Assembly (NCBI GenBank): GCA_037783545.1
Contig: JBBELK010000525.1
Span: 372,001 to 436,000 of the forward strand
Source: Henricia sp. BOLD:AAB3569
Taxonomy: Eukaryota; Echinodermata; Asteroidea; Spinulosida; Echinasteridae
Direction: 5' to 3'
Length of the DNA stretch: 64,000 nucleotides
The notes below the pieces were generated by a model. It was not told where the DNA came from. It did no database searches and saw nothing but the letters and a program-made list of their open reading frames with translations. The position numbers were made by a program, and so were the translations under genes. Positions 1 to 10,220 of the stretch are shown in pieces. The first letter of the stretch is position 1, and each line of letters starts with the position of its first letter.

Positions 1-3
1 ATG

Positions 4-174
4 TGCTTAGCACAGGATTTGTTTGCTTTATTTTGTAAAAATGGATTGCCAGCCAAAATCGTAAGTGATGTGTATTGAAAGTTATTCTCCTACTCTTGCG
101 AAGAACACAAGTTGGCGCATATTTTCGGCTTGTAATCCATTTTATAAGGCAAACAAATCCTGTGGTAAGCAAAT
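4..174. repeat. Foldback repeat in Caskin intron
   Basis: The left arm around 4-47 (GCTTAGCACAGGATTTG...) is matched in inverted orientation around 125-174 (...CAAATCCTGTGGTAAGC). It looks like a small non-autonomous inverted-repeat element in the intron upstream of the first visible Caskin exon. The rest of 1-413 shows no coding signal. Confidence 0.5.
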
Positions 175-413
175 TTTTGTGCTTAGCAGCGCCATGAAAT
201 TGGCCCCTGGTAACTTGTTTGTGGTAAGCACAATTCTTCTGAGCTACACATGTAAGCAGCGTTTTCTGTCAAATGGCAGCATGAATTTTTATTAAAATTG
301 AGTGACCCCTCATTGAAAAATAATGTTTGTGTAGATTTCATATTTAAAACTATTCCAACATTAACTTTCTGACTGAAAGTAAAATATCTTCTTTTTTTCT
401 CCCTCGTTTACAG

Positions 414-552
414 CCTGATTTAGTGACTTGGCTGAAGTTACTAGACTTGTTCCCGTATTACAACACCTTTGTCAGTAATAGCTATGACACAATGGATGCC
501 GTCAGTGAAATAACCTGGGAAGACTTGCAGGAAATGGGCATTAATCAGTTAG
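414..552 (+). CDS. Caskin: Caskin exon: N-terminal two thirds of SAM2
   Basis: Acceptor after a strong pyrimidine tract (ttttttctccctcgtttacag); donor gtaagt at 553. It encodes residues 1-46 of the visible protein (PDLVTWLKLLDLFPYY... to ...MGINQL) plus the first base of a Gly codon completed by the next exon. This is SAM helices 1-4. Phase 0 at the start and 1 at the end. Confidence 0.9.
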
Positions 553-3500
553 GTAAGTTGGGCGTTTGTCCACAAGATGTCTGCTCTTGTGTGTGGGAGG
601 TCACAGGTTCGAGCATGCTATGAGTTTTAAACAGAAAATTTTTAACAGAAAGTTTTTAGGAAAATTGATATCCGTACACAGTGGAAAGTCGCTATTCACC
701 ACTTGCACGGAATCGCCATATTGGCAAAACAGTGAGGCTTTCCTTGCATGAACAATGACTCCCTCGAGTCGCTACCATAGGCCAATTTCATAAAACATGT
801 TACGCTTAATTAAACAATTTTGGATTAAGCACAGCACATATATTCGCTCTAGCAAGGGTGTATTTCATAAAACTTGTTGTTGGTCAAAATTGTCAAGTAC
901 CACCATCGGTTATGTTTCCATTTTGGGATGATTATCACTACCACAGAAGACCCTTGCCTGTCGCTGACTGAAATATTTCAACAACAGCTGAAAGTTGTGT
1001 ATCTGTTGGAATATGTATCCCGAATTTTACCGAGTATGGCGAAGAAAAAAGTTGGCGTCGTGTCAGCAAAAAATCGATAGGTTAGCATGCGGTTTGGTTT
1101 GCTAGTGCTTAAACAGTTTTATGAAATGGAGAAAGTGCTGCTTAATCAAAAATCGAGTGCTAATATGTTTTATGAAATTGGGCCAAGGTCGGTTGCTGTG
1201 ACGTTGACTTTTGTAAATTGTAAAATATAATGTATGTCCGGAAAACTTCATTTCCCGACATGTGCAAGTGGTTAATAAACATCTGGGATTCCTAAAAGTT
1301 TAGGGGCGGTAGGGTGATCAAAGGCTTAACAAAGGGGATATATATAAGTCTGTTTTCAATACTGGAGAGACCTTTTCCTCCAGGATTATATCTCTGTAAA
1401 ATGTCATTCATCTTCTCTCAAAACAAAAGAAATATCTTAAGATGGATCTAAGGAGATAACTTCAGCTAAAGAACTGCAACGAATAGTGCCACAACGTACC
1501 TTTCTGGAAACCCTGTGTGCTAATTTCCAATATACCGTATATAACAAGGACACCAAAAATGTCACAAAGTATGTGTACTATGTTACATACGTTAAATAGG
1601 AAATTTGTACACAGGGTTTTTAGAAAGGTATGTTGTTGCACTATTTGTTGCTGAAGTTATCTTCTTAGATCTGTCTGAAGATATTTCTTTTGTTTCGAGA
1701 GAAGATAACTGGCATTGCACAGAGATATGATCCTGGTAATAAAAAGTCTCTCCAGTATTGAAAACAGACTTACATGTGATCCACTTAGGAAAATTAAGTC
1801 GGATGTTGCACAGTCAAGGCCGAGTTTTTGCAACTGTAAAGTATAGTAATCAAAAATATCATTATTCAAATAAGTGAAATGTCAGCAACAGATTGTTTTT
1901 TTTCCGTCATGGTCATGAAAACTCAACCCAGCCTGTGACACATCAGACTTCTGAAGAGCACATGACATCATATCTGTTGCATATTGATATTTGGGAAAAT
2001 GCTCACAATGGAGTCTGTCATAGTGTTGTATAATGTGAGAACTTTGGGCAGAATCTAAAGTGCATTTCATTTTATTTTCTGACAGGTCATCAGAAGAAGT
2101 TTAGCCTTGCCATCAAGCGATTACGAGACTTACAGAAGCAGGCCACCAGAGCCCTGGTGTCGGCCCAGCATGCAGGGAGTGTAGGCAGCGACAACGATAG
2201 TACGTCGCCTCATTCATCTAGTGACGGAGTCTACCATCACTACCAACACCCTAACACCCTGGTGCTAGCTCAGTTGGGCCCACGGACCTCACCCCTACAA
2301 TCACCCGACAACACCTTGGCCAAGAAGAAATCGGGACATCGGGGAAGCCGGGAGAGTTTAGGCAGTGACAGTAGCGGATCTCATGGATCGCACGAGCAGG
2401 CTTACCCGAGAAAGATTGTTCACATGAAACAACTGTCGGAGACGGTTGAGCCGAGCTACATACCGACTAGCTTGAAAGTTGGCACTAGTCATCAGGTGGC
2501 CCACAGGGTACCGTCTCCTAATGGTGGAAGTGTCACCGTACCAATTGGGTTGAAGACATTCTCGACGTTCAAGGACCAAGGACCCGTCTCAATAACAAGC
2601 CCTGGAACGTTTAAGAAACCCTCAGTCCCGAAAGATCGGATACCTATCGATAATGCTCAAGGCAGTAATGTCAATTCGGTGAACGGTACTCCAAAACGAA
2701 ACTCTGGTTCAAGTGTAGGATCGAGCGGTTCGGGAGATGGATCTGTTAAAATGAAGAGATCCAATCCTCCCGCACCCCCTAAAAGGACCGATTCTGTAAG
2801 GACAGTCGACGAAGAACAGTTAAAAACTGCAACAATCGGGAGAAAGAAATCCCTCAAACAGTTCCGAGAAGAAATGGCTGCAGTGAATATGTGTAAGAAA
2901 GTTGAGCTTCCTGAAGGGTATGCAAGCATCAAGCGATCTGTTTCTCGGAAAACACCTGTTCTGAATCGGTCTGCATCTCAAGAAGGAGAGTGTCCCCCCG
3001 GGGTTCCGGTTGGTCCCCCGGTCCCACCCACAGTACCTGTGAGTACCCAAGGAAATGTGGTTGTTAGTGCTCCTGGAACTGTGAATGTGTCAAGTGCTGA
3101 AACTCAACAGACTCAAAGCACATTCAGCGGTAGCAAAACAACTAGTGAGGTACCATCCCAGACTATAAATTACAGTGCTTATGGTGTTACCAACCAACCT
3201 GTGTTGTCAGTACAACAGCAGCAGCAGCAGCAGCCAAATCAATCACCCGGACCGCATTCACAGACTTCCCCAAGTCAAAGTGCCTCTGTGCCAACCAGTC
3301 CAGTCAGCATGTCGCAACCAGGGTGGACCAATCAGCAGTCTCCGCGACACTCGGACGTTTCAGAGTCGGCTTCGTCAACACCCTCTCACAATCCCACCAT
3401 CTCAAAATCAAATGCAGCTCTCATTGCCGAAATGCAGCATTCAATCGCTGCAAGTATGCATCCGAGTTTGCGTTTAGCCCCTCAGAGTTCAATCAGAACT

Positions 3501-6500
3501 TTAGATCTATCTAACACAGTGCCTGTTATGGATAATAAGCCCAGCGCTGTTAAATCACTGGCAGGTGCCACACAAGTGGTGACAAACTCGGCCAATGATC
3601 AGAGACAACACAGTGGTGCTACCAATGACTTGAATGATCATCAGCCTCGAATCTCATTGGGAGAAACCTCTAAACCTGTCCAGGGTACCCCGACACATAA
3701 AAGGCAACATTCTAATGAACTGCTGCAAAATACAACCAGAAGGCTTTCATCAGGTGGATTTAAACTTGGCATCGACGTCGAACTTGAAAAACAAGGTAGA
3801 TTGCAGCAGAGTGAAGTCAGCATGCGAGATGGTGTTCACGATAACGTTCAAAGACCGCCCTCTACTGGAAGTACAGGCAGCGGTGGAAGCGGAAGTACTG
3901 ACAGTAGCTCAAACAAAACTGACAGGACAAGCAATATGGAGATGCTCTGGAAGCGCATGTCCCAGGAAGGCGATGAAAATGCCCCAATCATTCAACCGGC
4001 TCTTGCAAAACCCTTGGAGGGCATCTGGCGACCCAAATCGCGCCACTTTGACATCGGAGGACAATTCGAGGACCAAAATCAAGCAGATTCGTCAAGTGAA
4101 GGAGAGGGCAATAAACTGCAGACCGAGGCAACTTTTCGCTCACTCAAAAAAAAGTTCCTGGATCAGAACACTGCGCCCATTACATACCACACTCTCAAGA
4201 GACCACCGAAAAAGTCTGATCCAAACATTTTCGAGGAAGATTTTAGACCTCGATCAAAGTCCTTTACGGATATGGACGAGTATCATCAGTCGCCAGTAGC
4301 CAGGGAAGCTCCTGTGAACTTTGAAACAGAAGTCGAAAGAGAACAGGCTGCACAACTTCCAGAAACTGGTCAAGGCGTAGAATCGAGGGTGTATTCATCT
4401 GCAAACAGCTCGCCTCAAAAAATGAAAACGGCCAACTCTCCCACAAAAAAGCCCTGTCCAGACATTAATGGGCCGGCTCAAAAACCAGTCAGCCTCCCTG
4501 GACTTGTGTCAAATTACGACACTAAAGCACTTAATGATCAAAGACAGCAGCATAGTGGTTGCCAAGAACAAGTACTTAATAATCAGTTACATCTTGCCAA
4601 TGCACCCCAACTTCAAGAACAACCGCCTGTTCAAACTAGTTTACCGCCTCAAGTCTCTCCACCACCCCCACCTCAGGTCAATCCCTCCAAAGTAATCCCT
4701 CCGAAAGGGCCTTCTGCTGAGGAGGCGACCAGGGTGTCCCCCCAGAATACGTTTCGAGAGAAAGCCCTGCCTCCAAAGGTGTCGCCAAAAGCACCCAGAA
4801 CTAAAACAAGTCCACAACTGCCACCTCCAGCTTACCAGGACATTCTACCGCCGCCGCCACCAGTCGAAGACCTTCCCCCACCTCCACCAAACGAAGATCT
4901 GCCCTTACCACCCCCTCCATCTCAAGATTTCGATCTGCCACTACCACCACCACCAGACAATAACCTTCCACCCCCTCCTCCATCGCAAACCAACACACAC
5001 CCACAAAATCACCTGTCTTACGATAATTTCCCACCACCTCCACTTTCAATGGACCAAGTAACTCCAAAACCATCAAAACAAGCACCACCCCCACAGACAG
5101 CTCCTAAAACCAAATCGACGTCATCCAGGAAGAAATCCCACAGAACGCCTGTTGTCTCCGAGGGTTGGGAATCTAACTCGGACACAATTAAGAGGAAACC
5201 AACTACTCCTTCACCTGTGTTATCACTTGCCCCAGGCTCCACATCAGAATCTTCAAATATTGACTCTCAAGATACTCACTTGAGTCCAAATGTTGAGAAA
5301 AGGAAATCCCCCGTTAAAGCTCCTGTTAAGCTTCCAACAAAAGCAGCCAAATCACCCTCAAGGACTGGGAAGGCTTTTGACAAAGCCTCGACCAAAACGA
5401 CACCAGTTCCGGCACCGCCGCCTCTTCAAGACTCGGACAGTGTGGATTTTTACTCGCAAGACCTCGACATGATGGATACTCTCACTGGACAGGATGCCGC
5501 CGTGGAATCAGACAGTAGTGACACAATGGAATCTGCTCTGTCTGGCTTTGAGAATGAAAACACAGACACGATTAAGAAGCAGCCCTTTAAACTCAGTCCG
5601 GCCAGGACAAGGTCGGAACTAGATCATCCTGAGATTGTGGGCAAATCCTTAATGTGTGTAGAGTCTCCTGAGACAGACAGTAGTGCGTCTGTTGTGAGGA
5701 GAGAACATGATGAAACAAGGAGCAAGAAAAAGGATAGAGACTCGCAAGGCTTTGGGGAAGGTAAATCATGTCTGCTGTAGTAATGTCAGATAGACCCTCT
5801 GCAAGAGCGGCCGTGACAGGGGGCAGTCACATTGTCAGTGTGCGTCACGCATGAGTAGGCATATTATTTAAATATGAAAACCTGCCCCTGTCATGGCCAC
5901 CATTGCAAAGGGTCTATAAGAGCTTTAAGAGGATCATAATTCTTGTGCTGTTCATCTTTTTAGCATTTTACCAAGCTCCTTCGAACTACCAGTAATCACT
6001 CATTAATTACTTTGTCTTTTGCTCTGACAGTTTCCCTTCAGCTGGCTGATATACTAAGCAGCATGGGTTCTGAAGACCCTCTTGCTAACTTTGCTGCTAG
6101 TGCCGAGGCCTGTGCCAAGGCACGCAATTCACCAACAAAGACAATGTCGCCCTCTCAAGCTGCGTAAGTTGGAAACTTTATAGTCTGGCCTCACACCGAG
6201 CCTTTTCTCTCGTAAAAATGTGTCATTTTGAGAAAAAGCGGTGTGGAAGGAATTGACAGTGAAACATTGTACTGAAAACCAAAGAATCAACTTGGGTGGA
6301 AAGTGTTTTTTGTGATTCTCTGATTTTCAGTGCGTCGTTTCACTCCAAATTCTCTCCACACCACTTTTTTTTCAAAGAGACGCGCAGCAAATTTACGCAC
6401 GAAAAGGCTGTGTGAAACCAGCCTTATTACACAAAATACAGCTCACTGACTCTTTGAAATAACCAAACACAGGATCATATGGTTCTCATTGGGCAGATGC

Positions 6501-6936
6501 TCTACCAGCTGAGCTATGAGACACAGTGGTATACTCCCTCAGATTTTCCCCAGACCTCTGACACACCAGCCAAATGCTCTACCAGCTGAGCTATGAGGCA
6601 CAGTGGTATACTCCCTCTGGCTTTCTCCAACAACCCAACTTTTCTCTTGGGTTTTCCCAGAGATCCAAAATTTCTCTCGGTGAGAATAGTTGTTCTTGGG
6701 GGAAAATCTAAGGGAGTATACCATGAACCCTTTTAATCATCTGCTGGTAAATTTGTTAGGGGAAAACACTGATTTTTCTATATATTTATATATATGCAAT
6801 ATTCATATTTTTATTATCCTTTCTTGTTTACAGTCCCGAGGTTCTCGAGGAGCCAGCTGAATCTAAAGACATCTTCAACGACATTGAATCTATGTTTAAT
6901 GATCTTACTATTGACCTAGAGAGTATGTTGAATTGA
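414..6936 (+). CDS. Caskin: Caskin-like scaffold protein, 3' part of gene (4 exons, 1349 residues in window)
   Basis: Join of 414-552, 2086-5760, 6031-6163 and 6834-6936; phases agree at every junction and the total is 4,050 nt, ending in TGA. Residues 1-66 form a SAM domain (WEDLQEMGINQLGHQKK core) that matches the second of the two tandem SAM domains of Caskins. A long low-complexity tail follows: Ser-rich stretches, a short poly-Gln (about 422-429), scattered basic PxxP-type segments and a dense proline block (about 965-1015) of the sort that binds SH3, EVH1 or profilin. The last exon ends in IFNDIESMFNDL...LESMLN, resembling the conserved Caskin C-terminal tail. Caskins are cytoplasmic ankyrin/SH3/SAM scaffolds; vertebrate Caskin1 binds the synaptic kinase CASK and its tandem SAMs polymerise. 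The N-terminal ankyrin, SH3 and SAM1 exons must lie before position 1. Single-gene invertebrate orthology is inferred. Confidence 0.9.
779..1184. repeat. MITE-like element with about 24 bp inverted ends
   Basis: Left end GGCCAATTTCATAAAACATG (781-800) is mirrored by CATAAAACATATTAGC-type sequence in reverse at about 1160-1184 (ATGTTTTATGAAATTGGGCC). A second internal pair, TTTCATAAAACTTG and ACAGTTTTATGAAATGG, sits inside. Non-autonomous DNA transposon by structure; family not identified. Confidence 0.55.
1346..1772. repeat. Foldback family D, copy 1
   Basis: Two arms of about 190 bp face each other: AAGTCTGTTTTCAATACTGG at 1346 and its reverse complement ending near 1771. Inner arm motifs (aatttgtacacagggttttt, agaaaggtatgttgt) recur in the copies at 16123-16570 and 60636-61083. 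Confidence 0.7.
2086..5760 (+). CDS. Caskin: Caskin giant exon: end of SAM2 and proline-rich tail
   Basis: A single 3,675 bp exon, acceptor gacag at 2081-2085 and donor gtaaat at 5761. It opens with HQKKFSLAIKRLRDLQKQ, the last SAM2 helix. Then come a Ser/Gly-rich stretch, a basic segment GRKKSLKQFREEMAAVNM (about residue 296), CAG-encoded poly-Gln near 3211-3235, and alternating PPPPP/acidic blocks at about 4846-4990. Reading past the donor gives only seven more codons to a stop, so splicing here is favoured over intron retention; a truncated isoform ending at 5780 is possible. It begins with two bases completing a Gly codon and ends in phase 1. Confidence 0.92.
5761..6030 (+). other. Caskin intron with small foldback
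   Basis: Inverted repeat 5791-5916: TAGACCCTCTGCAAGAGCGG at the left and CCATTGCAAAGGGTCTA at the right, with GACAGGGGGCAG and CTGCCCCTGTC inside. Non-coding. Confidence 0.6.
6031..6163 (+). CDS. Caskin: Caskin exon, tail region
   Basis: Acceptor gctctgacag, donor gtaagt at 6164. It encodes VSLQLADILSSMGSEDPLAN and onward to SPSQA: a short amphipathic stretch followed by an Ala/Ser/Lys-rich linker. Phase 1 in, phase 2 out, consistent with both neighbours. Confidence 0.85.
6181..6424. repeat. Foldback family K, copy 1
   Basis: Ends (agtctggcctcacaccgagc and, inverted, aggctggtttcacacagcct) plus inner arms around GAGAAAAAGCGGTGTGGAAG and CTCCACACCACTTTTTTTTC form a hairpin of about 240 bp. 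Related copies at 54616-54825 and, partly, 47965-48055. Confidence 0.6.
6484..6722 (-). repeat. Two tandem tRNA-related SINE-like fragments
   Basis: On the minus strand two copies of ATAGCTCAGCTGGTAGAGCA (a tRNA A-box/D-arm) occur about 83 bp apart, each next to GGGAGTATACCA. The T-arm half is decayed, so these are not functional tRNA genes. The tail 6640-6722 is partly inverted relative to the head. Confidence 0.55.
6834..6936 (+). CDS. Caskin: Caskin terminal exon with conserved tail
   Basis: Acceptor cttgtttacag; stop TGA at 6934-6936. It encodes the last 33 full codons, ending DIFNDIESMFNDL then TIDLESMLN. The acidic/hydrophobic periodicity suits a short helix and resembles the C-terminal signature of Caskins, which supports both the gene call and this exon assignment. 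Confidence 0.88.
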
Positions 6937-7870
6937 CCTCATTTACTACCCCCCACCCCCCTTAAGTAATGTTTAATTATACCAATTGTCTTTTTTTGTT
7001 TTGCCTAGGTCCCTTAGTAGGTTTTAACCCTGATTTTTTTGAAAATGGAAGAAAGTGTACTTATGTTGTTTCGAAAATTGCTGAGTTGCATATATTTGTG
7101 TTCTTGACCCTGTGTTCAGAGATTTATTGACAAAATGAATATTTATATCAAATTATCTTCATATGCAAATTACATTCGATTTTCTAGGCTTTAGTATGTG
7201 CCCTATATGTTCAAAATTTCCAAAATATACAAATTTGTATTAAATTATTATTTTTGCAAAACTAGTACCATTTAAAAGAGAGATGTACCTTCGATTTTAT
7301 GTAATGAATAAATGATTTCCTTTAAATGCAGATTAACCCCCACTCCCACCCCCTTCCCCCTGTACTTAACTGCCTTTGATGTTGACTTCGTTATTCATTG
7401 TGTATAACCTATGATTTAACGTTTACCATTCAGTACAGACGCAGCCAACACATTCAGACATGGCCGTAATTATGATAGAACTTTAATTTAGCCGGGTGCT
7501 AATACCTTAAGTACTAAATGCAACAGCAGCTGTTTTTTTGCTATGAAATATACGTTGGAAGCATGTTGCTCAACGGAGATGTTTTAAAAATAAGATTTTC
7601 CCGCCCTTTTTTCAGCATTTAGTATAATTTATCAGATAGAAGTGGAACCCGTCGGTATCAGATATACTCTTGAAGATGTTAGTCGTAATCGGTCATTTTC
7701 AACTGAAAATGTGCTAGTCATCCTAGTCTTTCGAAATTGTTTGCTTCATTCTGCTTCTTGTTGAAAGACGAGAAGTATATTTATTTTCTATCAGCTGAGT
7801 GTAATACTTGCGATAACTTTCTTCCATAGCTGGCACATTATTGGTACTGCTTAAAGTCTCTAAGGTCGAG
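6937..7870. other. Caskin 3' UTR / downstream DNA
   Basis: AT-rich, no open frame of note, no repeat recognised. Probably contains the 3' UTR. Confidence 0.5.
7307..7312 (+). terminator. Candidate poly(A) signal for Caskin
   Basis: AATAAA about 370 bp after the Caskin stop. Further AATAAA motifs at 10954 and 11368 (the latter followed by GT-rich sequence) would give a very long 3' UTR; the sequence alone cannot decide. Confidence 0.35.
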
Positions 7871-7871
7871 T

Positions 7872-8020
7872 TTGGGTGGTCTGTTCTTGACACGGGTTAA
7901 CTCGTTCTCACGCCCGAACGACGGGAACACGACCCGAGAACACTGCACTCGGAACAGGATCACACCCCACCTATCAATCGCGAAAAGGTTACCCGTGTCA
8001 AGAACGGACCGCCCGAATTT
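7872..8020. repeat. Small foldback
   Basis: GGGTGGTCTGTTCTTGACAC with GGGTTAAC on the left is mirrored by GGTTACCC and GTGTCAAGAACGGACCGCCC on the right, about 85 bp of unmatched centre. Non-autonomous element. Confidence 0.6.
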
Positions 8021-8040
8021 CAATTAGGTTGACGTAGCAG

Positions 8041-8260
8041 TACTTTTCTCGCTTCCTCCTCCGTGGTCCTGGTTCGAATCCCGTCCAGTCAGTATATGGA
8101 TTGGGTTCCCAGTCCCTGCTTGATTCTGAGGGTTTCCCCATTCGTGTGTGGGGTTTTCCTCCCACCTCTAAAAACGAGCATTTCTTCCTGTTCTCTCGCA
8201 CTTTGTGGCTGTGCTGAAGAACCTTATTGGCACTGGCGGCCTTGTTGCCGATGCTGAGCC
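8041..8260 (+). repeat. SINE-like repeat with tRNA T-arm motif
   Basis: A B-box-like GGTTCGAATCCCGTCCAGTC is followed by GGGTTTCCCC and GGGGTTTTCCTCCCACC. The same order, reversed, occurs at 34835-34985, so this is a dispersed family rather than a tRNA gene. Confidence 0.5.
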
Positions 8261-10112
8261 ATTGTACTACGGCATGAGTCTTTTCATTGGCAAAAATTCA
8301 TCATAACAGAATGCACCGGGAACCTAGTTTTCGAATGCAATTTGAAATTCCTCTAGGTGGGTACAGGGCAACGACTTTCAGCAACTTGAATTCTGTTGGG
8401 TTCATACGAAGGGGAAAAAAACAACACTGTGGTCAGTCTGTTTAATAGTGCTCAAATTAGCTTTAAATGCAATCTTCTATTCCATTATGCATGTTCCACT
8501 CATGGCTTCCATTATTAACTGCCGATTGTCGACGATTCTGTTTCTTCCAAATCGTTTGCAATAGAACACCGTTTAAAGCCTTGTAGTGGTACATATTCGT
8601 TGCACTTCTTGATGTGTAAAGTTGTTAATGTCGATTTGTGTAATGTTTACGACAGTGTGATGCAAGGTACATGTATATGTTTTTGATCCAGCTGGAAGAA
8701 GGATCCCATCATGTATGCGATCAGATCGGGACATGCATGTTCCTTATTTTCCCTTTCCATTTCCATTTGAGTTGCCGATGGACGGTCATATTTTGTACTT
8801 TAAAGCCCCAGTATATTGTACACCATTATCAGCAGTTACCCAAAATTTTACTTCACGAGTTCACAAGAAAAACCCGTGTAAAATGGTACCTTTGTGGGAG
8901 AAATTGCCAACTAAAGGTGCTTTAATAAAATTACCAATCATTGATCACAAAAAACATGCATGGATTTTTAAGCTTTTAAGTATTACTGCGTCCATGTGGC
9001 TGAAATTTCTACGAGGCAGTTTGTCAACATTAATCTTTAGTTATGTAATGCTGGATTATGTTTCTGGATTTCGTAAATAGTTTCATCTTCAAATATACTG
9101 GGCCTTTAAGTGCATCATCCCAATTTCTTTCGCCACACATCATCGGCCGTTTTCTTTTGAAACCACGGTGTAAAAGGCCTATGGCATGAAATAGTATCTA
9201 CGTGTCGTTCAAAGAAGGCTGTGATAATGTTATTGTTTCACCAACAAAAATCCGAATTTCATTTAGGGTTAATTCTTCTCTGCTTCCTTTTAAATACTTT
9301 TTTAAAAAATTCCCGCGTAAAATCATAAAACCTCTACAGACGTTGATGTGTGTTTGCTGTTTTATATACGTTGTAGGAGGTTACTGGTACAAACGTACTA
9401 AGACAGTGATTTCCTTTGTTGCTTTGCCGATGTTTTCTTGTACGTAGTACTTTCAGATATTTTATGAGAAGGACATTTATTTTTGGTTCTTGATATTTAT
9501 GCCTGTTGTAGGCTATGATTTCTTCCCAGTACGTATCGTGGGGCAGTCGCCTGTTTATATTTTGTAATCACTGCCATTAGATGTTTAATTTCCGATGACG
9601 TCACGATGACGTCATTTATTAATGACAAAGCTGTGCAGCATCATGTTTTTTATTTTTACCCATAATATATATTGTTTCTGCATGTGTAGAGGGACGTTAC
9701 TTAAAATGCTAAAAAAAAACACCAAGATAGTTAACAATTTACGACCAATAATTGCAAGGAATCTTCTCTCTGATTTCATGTGATTGCAGTTGATTTAAAT
9801 GTCTCGTACAGGCCTAGCCTCCCGCTGTTTGTAGTTCATGTGGTGTCAAATTGGTTTTTCGTATCGAAGTGGATGGTTTTGCGAGATATCCTTTAATTTT
9901 ATGCTTCCGTGGCACGAAAGAGACAAAATTGTCCAAGGACCCCCTCCCTTACGCCTTCCCTTTGGTGAATAACCTGGATTTCCACAAGAGATTTTTCGAT
10001 GGTTACAGCATTTTGCTGTTTGAATAATCTTCGAGAATGGCAAAGGAATGAAGAATATTTTTCTAGAATATTGAATGCGAATGTTGAGACTAATGCAAGT
10101 CGTCACCCTGTG
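8261..10112. other. Intergenic DNA with a family-A-like relic
   Basis: Around 8797-9110 a diverged A-type repeat is visible (aaagccccagtatattgta..., agttcacaagaaaaacccg, gcgtccatgtggctgaaatt). Short open frames here fall inside the repeat and are not credible genes. Two TGACGTCA sites lie at 9596 and 9607. Confidence 0.5.
9594..9614. promoter_or_regulatory. Two tandem CRE palindromes
   Basis: CGATGACGTCA is repeated twice head to tail, giving perfect TGACGTCA sites at 9596-9603 and 9607-9614, one helical turn apart. This fits CREB/ATF binding, but no promoter is visible next to it, so a role is inference. Confidence 0.3.
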
Positions 10113-10220
10113 TGTTGCCAAGGTTTCTGCGGGTCTACACTATAAAACTGTTTCCCTGTGCTTTGGCAATGGACGTTTCAGATCACCAGCGACTGTTTAG
10201 ACCCAGTTACCCTGGCAACT
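10113..10220. repeat. Foldback family G relic
   Basis: GTTGCCAAGG...GGGTCTACACTATAAAACTG at the left and TTTAGACCCAG...CTGGCAAC at the right match the G copies at 28150-29185 and 40344-40458. Confidence 0.5.

Larger units (their letters stand above)
553..2085 (+). other. Caskin intron, holds two inverted-repeat elements
   Basis: A 1.5 kb intron inside the SAM2 coding sequence. Apart from the two foldback elements listed separately (779-1184 and 1346-1772) nothing coding is seen. Confidence 0.85.
6164..6833 (+). other. Caskin last intron with foldback K and tRNA-like repeats
   Basis: Holds a family K foldback (6181-6424) and two tandem tRNA-like pieces on the minus strand (6484-6722), listed below. 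No coding signal. Confidence 0.8.

Noticed and set aside
2657..3050. Minus-strand and off-frame open frames inside the Caskin exon
   Set aside because: Antisense or shifted readings of a confirmed coding exon; composition mirrors the Ser/Pro-rich sense strand.
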